Source of the DNA: Nocardiopsis sp. FR4
Lineage (GTDB): Bacteria; Actinomycetota; Actinomycetes; Streptosporangiales; Streptosporangiaceae
NCBI RefSeq assembly: GCF_009830945.1
Contig: NZ_VWVV01000019.1
Coordinates: 62,001 to 126,000 of the forward strand
Direction of reading: 5' to 3'
DNA length: 64,000 bases
Below are positions 61,921 to 64,000 of the stretch, piece by piece (the first letter of the stretch is position 1; each line of letters begins with the position of its first letter). A program made the position numbers and the translations under genes. The notes below the pieces were generated by a model that saw only the letters and a list, made by a program, of their open reading frames with translations, made no database searches and was not told the DNA's origin.

Positions 61921-61934
61921 GGAAAGAGTTTTCC
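61921..61934. promoter_or_regulatory. LacI-type operator 3 (autoregulatory)
   Basis: GGAAAGAGTTTTCC, an exact match to GGWAAGMGYTWWCC, 28 bases before the preferred GTG start of the LacI gene. Indicates negative autoregulation. Confidence 0.7.
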
Positions 61935-61962
61935 CATGGGCCGAGGCAGGAGAGGGAGCGGC

Positions 61963-62994
61963 GTGGAGTCCGGTTATGTGACGCTGGAACAGGTCGCCGA
62001 ACACGCGGGAGTGTCCCTGGCGACGGCCTCCCGGGTGATCAACGGCAGCACCCGGCAGGTGAGCCAGCGTCTGCGCGACAAGGTCACCGCCAGCGCCCGC
62101 GAGCTCGGCTACCTCGCCAACGCCTCGGCCCAGACCCTGGCCCGCAACAGCAGCTCCCTGGTCGGCCTGCTGGTCCACGACATCTCCGATCCCTACTTCT
62201 CCTCCATCGCCGCCGGGGTGACCCGCCACACCGAGGAACAGGGCCTGGTCCTGGTCCTGGGCACCACCAGCCGCTCCCCCCAGACCGAGAGCCGCATCCT
62301 GGCCACCCTGCGCGCCCACCGGGCCCGCGCGGTGGTCCTGGTGGGCTCGCGCTCCACCGACGAGGAGAGCAACCGGCGCCTGGCCGAGGAGATCCGCCTC
62401 TTCCGTCGCCAGGGCGGCCGGGTGGCGTGCGTGTCCCAGGAGGGCCTGCCCGCCGACACCGTCACCCCCGACAACCACACCGGCGCCTCCGACCTGGCCC
62501 GCCGCCTCATCGCCCAGGGGCACCGCGAGTTCGCCATCCTGGCCGGGCCCACCGACCTGCAGACCGCCCGCGAACGCCTGGACGGCTTCCACTCCGCTCT
62601 CTCGGGAGCGGGGCTCGCCCTGGCCCACCACAACGTCGTGCACGGCGCCTTCACCCGCGACGGCGGTTACGAGTCCACCCGCCGCCTCATGGCGGTGGGC
62701 ACCGACGCCACCTGCCTGTTCGCGGTCAACGACGTCATGGCCACGGGGGCGATGGCGGCCCTGCGCGACCTGGGCCTGCGGGTGCCCGCCGACCTGTCGG
62801 TGGCCGGGTTCGACGACATCCCCACCCTGCGCGACCTCACCCCCGCGCTGACCACCGTGCGCCTGCCCCTGGAGGAGATGGGCGAGCGGGCCGCCGCCCT
62901 GGCCCTGGACGGCGAACCCGCCGACCAGCCCCGCGTGGTCACCGTCCGCGGCGAGGTCGTCGAACGCGAGAGCACCGCCCCGCCCACACGCTGA
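61963..62994 (+). CDS. LacI-family transcriptional regulator
   Basis: 343-residue regulator. HTH: VTLEQVAEHAGVSLATASRV, then INGSTRQVSQRLRDKVTASA; effector domain of the periplasmic-binding type from LVGLLVHDISDPYFSSIAAG, ending VPADLSVAGFDDIPTLRDLT and DGEPADQPRVV. It probably represses the sugar genes until the sugar or a phosphate derivative binds. GTG 61963 is preferred (GGGAG upstream); ATG 61936 is possible but nearly touches operator 3. Three matching operator sites at 57197, 57448 and 61921 support the circuit. Confidence 0.94.
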   Translation: MESGYVTLEQVAEHAGVSLATASRVINGSTRQVSQRLRDKVTASARELGYLANASAQTLARNSSSLVGLLVHDISDPYFSSIAAGVTRHTEEQGLVLVLGTTSRSPQTESRILATLRAHRARAVVLVGSRSTDEESNRRLAEEIRLFRRQGGRVACVSQEGLPADTVTPDNHTGASDLARRLIAQGHREFAILAGPTDLQTARERLDGFHSALSGAGLALAHHNVVHGAFTRDGGYESTRRLMAVGTDATCLFAVNDVMATGAMAALRDLGLRVPADLSVAGFDDIPTLRDLTPALTTVRLPLEEMGERAAALALDGEPADQPRVVTVRGEVVERESTAPPTR

Positions 62995-63036
62995 CCCGCG
63001 CGAACACCGACCCGCCGCCCCCGCGGCGGACCCGCC

Positions 63037-63067
63037 TTGACCTTGACACGGTGACAAGCACTTCACT
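63037..63067 (+). promoter_or_regulatory. MerR-type promoter before HEAT-repeat gene
   Basis: TTGACC (63037-63042), 19-base spacer, TTCACT (63062-63067) as a weak -10. The spacer contains the dyad CTTG-A-CAC-G-GTG-A-CAAG (63042-63058), which reads CTTGNCACNGTGNCAAG. This is the MerR-family layout, and the MerR gene at 63,759 is downstream in the same unit. Confidence 0.75.
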
Positions 63068-63089
63068 ACGTGCCAAGGAGGTGGTCCCG

Positions 63090-63755
63090 ATGACCAAGAC
63101 GCCGCAGGACACCGCGCGAACGCTCCAGGCCCTGGAGGACGGCCGTGCGTCCGTGCGCGTGCGGGCGGCCCTGGCGCTCGGCACGACGCCGGACCCGCGC
63201 TTCGTCGACACCCTCGTCGAGCGGTGCGCGACCGAGCCCGAGTTCTTCGTCCGCGACATGTTGACCTGGGCGCTCACCCGGCACCCGGCGTCCGTGACGC
63301 TCCCCGCGCTGCTCCGCGAAGTCCGCTCCGAACGAGCGCAGGCGCGCAGCCAGGCGCTGCACACACTGTCCAAGATCGGCGACCGGCGGGCGTGGCCGGC
63401 GATCACACGGGCGCTCCTGACCGACCCCGACGACGAGGTGGCCCGAAGCGCCTGGCGGGCCGCGGTCGTGCTCGTACCGCAAGGCCAGGAGCCCGAACTG
63501 GCCGCCGTGCTGGCCGCACAGCTCGGGCGCGGCGAACGGGAGACCCAGCTGAGCCTCAGCCGGGCGCTGGTCGCACTGGGCGAGGCCATCGTGCCGACCC
63601 TGCGCGCCGCGACGAAGGCCCCCGACCCGCGCGTGCGCGCGCACGCCCTCGCCACCGAACGGCTGCTGAGCGATCCGGAGACCGGATTCGAGTTCGCGAT
63701 CGAGGAGGCCAAGCGCGTCGTGGCCCTGGGCGGGTCCGGGCGGGAGGGACACTAG
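63090..63755 (+). CDS. HEAT-repeat protein
   Basis: 221-residue helical-repeat protein. Repeats of about 30 residues: RASVRVRAALALGTTPDPRF, EFFVRDMLTWALTRHPASVT, RAQARSQALHTLSKIGDRRA and DDEVARSAWRAAVVLVPQGQ match HEAT/PBS-lyase-type repeats that act as protein scaffolds. Start ATG 63090 has AAGGAGG about 8 bases upstream. It is followed after 3 bases by the MerR gene, in the same operon, under a MerR-type promoter. Such HEAT-MerR pairs are seen in actinobacteria; the role is unknown. Confidence 0.88.
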   Translation: MTKTPQDTARTLQALEDGRASVRVRAALALGTTPDPRFVDTLVERCATEPEFFVRDMLTWALTRHPASVTLPALLREVRSERAQARSQALHTLSKIGDRRAWPAITRALLTDPDDEVARSAWRAAVVLVPQGQEPELAAVLAAQLGRGERETQLSLSRALVALGEAIVPTLRAATKAPDPRVRAHALATERLLSDPETGFEFAIEEAKRVVALGGSGREGH

Positions 63756-63758
63756 GAC

Positions 63759-64000
63759 GTGTTGATCGGTGAGGTGGCGCGGCGGTCCGGAGTCAGCGCC
63801 CGCATGCTCAGGCACTACGAGTCGCTCGGCCTGATCAGGCCGTCGAGCCGTACGGGCTCCGGCTACCGGGAGTACTCCGGCGAGGACATCCGGAGGATCT
63901 TCCATATCGAGAGCCTGCGGTCGCTGGGGCTGTCGCTGCGCGAGATCGGGCGCGCGCTCGACGACCCCGGCTTCACGCCCTCGGGGCTCGTCGACGACCT
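63759..64000 (+). CDS. MerR-family regulator, partial
   Basis: About 80 residues are visible, the rest lies beyond the window. GTG 63759 begins MLIGEVARRSGVSARMLRHY, then SGYREYSGEDIRRIFHIESL, the MerR winged helix. It directly follows the HEAT gene and is preceded by a MerR-type promoter upstream of that gene, so the unit is probably autoregulated. The effector domain is not visible. Confidence 0.9.
   Translation, partial: MLIGEVARRSGVSARMLRHYESLGLIRPSSRTGSGYREYSGEDIRRIFHIESLRSLGLSLREIGRALDDPGFTPSGLVDD

Overview
The window is very GC-rich (roughly 70% or more by eye), with third-position G/C codons, many GTG starts, 4-base GTGA/ATGA stop-start overlaps and mostly short intergenic gaps. Protein families are typical of Actinobacteria: DrrAB-type exporters, a WYL regulator, an ECF41 sigma factor, a FhuF-type reductase, a sugar ABC importer without its own ATPase, and an I36 protease-inhibitor remnant. 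I infer a filamentous actinomycete, perhaps near Nocardiopsis/Streptosporangiales, but no rRNA or other taxonomic marker is present. I saw no tRNA, rRNA, CRISPR array or prophage.

Layout. 1-1,242: partial FAD oxidoreductase divergent from a dimethylarginine hydrolase. 1,312-5,378: a small lanthipeptide locus: DrrAB-type ABC pair on the minus strand, a 54-residue Ser/Thr/Cys-rich precursor, and a frameshifted class III-type LanKC synthetase lacking the kinase N-lobe. 5,467-10,269: RidA, CGNR protein, MerR regulator with a MerR-type promoter driving an imine-reductase-like/PPOX pair, a broken MFS gene and a WYL regulator. 10,555-20,600: acetyltransferase-like protein, Gfo/Idh/MocA oxidoreductase, GAF protein, a histidine kinase/response regulator/DUF4097 operon, FhuF-type reductase, VOC protein, CoA-transferase and DHFR-like protein. 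20,601-24,480: transposon debris around an ECF41 sigma factor with a carboxymuconolactone decarboxylase-like protein and a DoxX protein. 24,480-34,754: methyltransferase, MarR, GNAT, TetR plus GAP membrane protein, quinone reductase/DUF2306, a second two-component system, a multidrug ABC exporter with a SoxR-like promoter, and a maltose-acetyltransferase-like enzyme. 34,884-47,651: several decayed genes (quinone reductase, DUF1062, SGNH hydrolase, aminoglycoside phosphotransferase, I36 inhibitor) among intact ones (UvrA-like protein with TetR, phosphatase, aldo/keto reductase, enoyl-CoA hydratase, TetR, glutamate dehydrogenase, GNAT). 47,761-53,747: proline iminopeptidase, two XRE-cupin regulators with divergent targets, EamA exporter, methyltransferase, DinB protein. 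53,869-62,994: a LacI-controlled sugar locus. 63,090-64,000: HEAT-repeat protein and a MerR regulator running off the end.

How genes work together. The best-defined module is the sugar locus: binding protein and two permeases on one strand; two Gfo/Idh/MocA oxidoreductases and a DUF6807 protein in a translationally coupled operon on the other; then an epimerase and a LacI regulator. Three sites sharing the pattern GGWAAGMGYTWWCC (in the divergent intergenic region, abutting the first oxidoreductase gene, and just upstream of the lacI-type gene) suggest one autoregulated regulon. The ECF41 module is likewise supported by matching promoter motifs, 16-base spacers included, before the sigma gene and its presumed target.

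At least seven ORFs appear broken; several breaks fall at short G/C runs, and three genes also lack internal segments. Sequencing error can explain single-base shifts but not the missing domains, so genuine decay or assembly loss should be considered.
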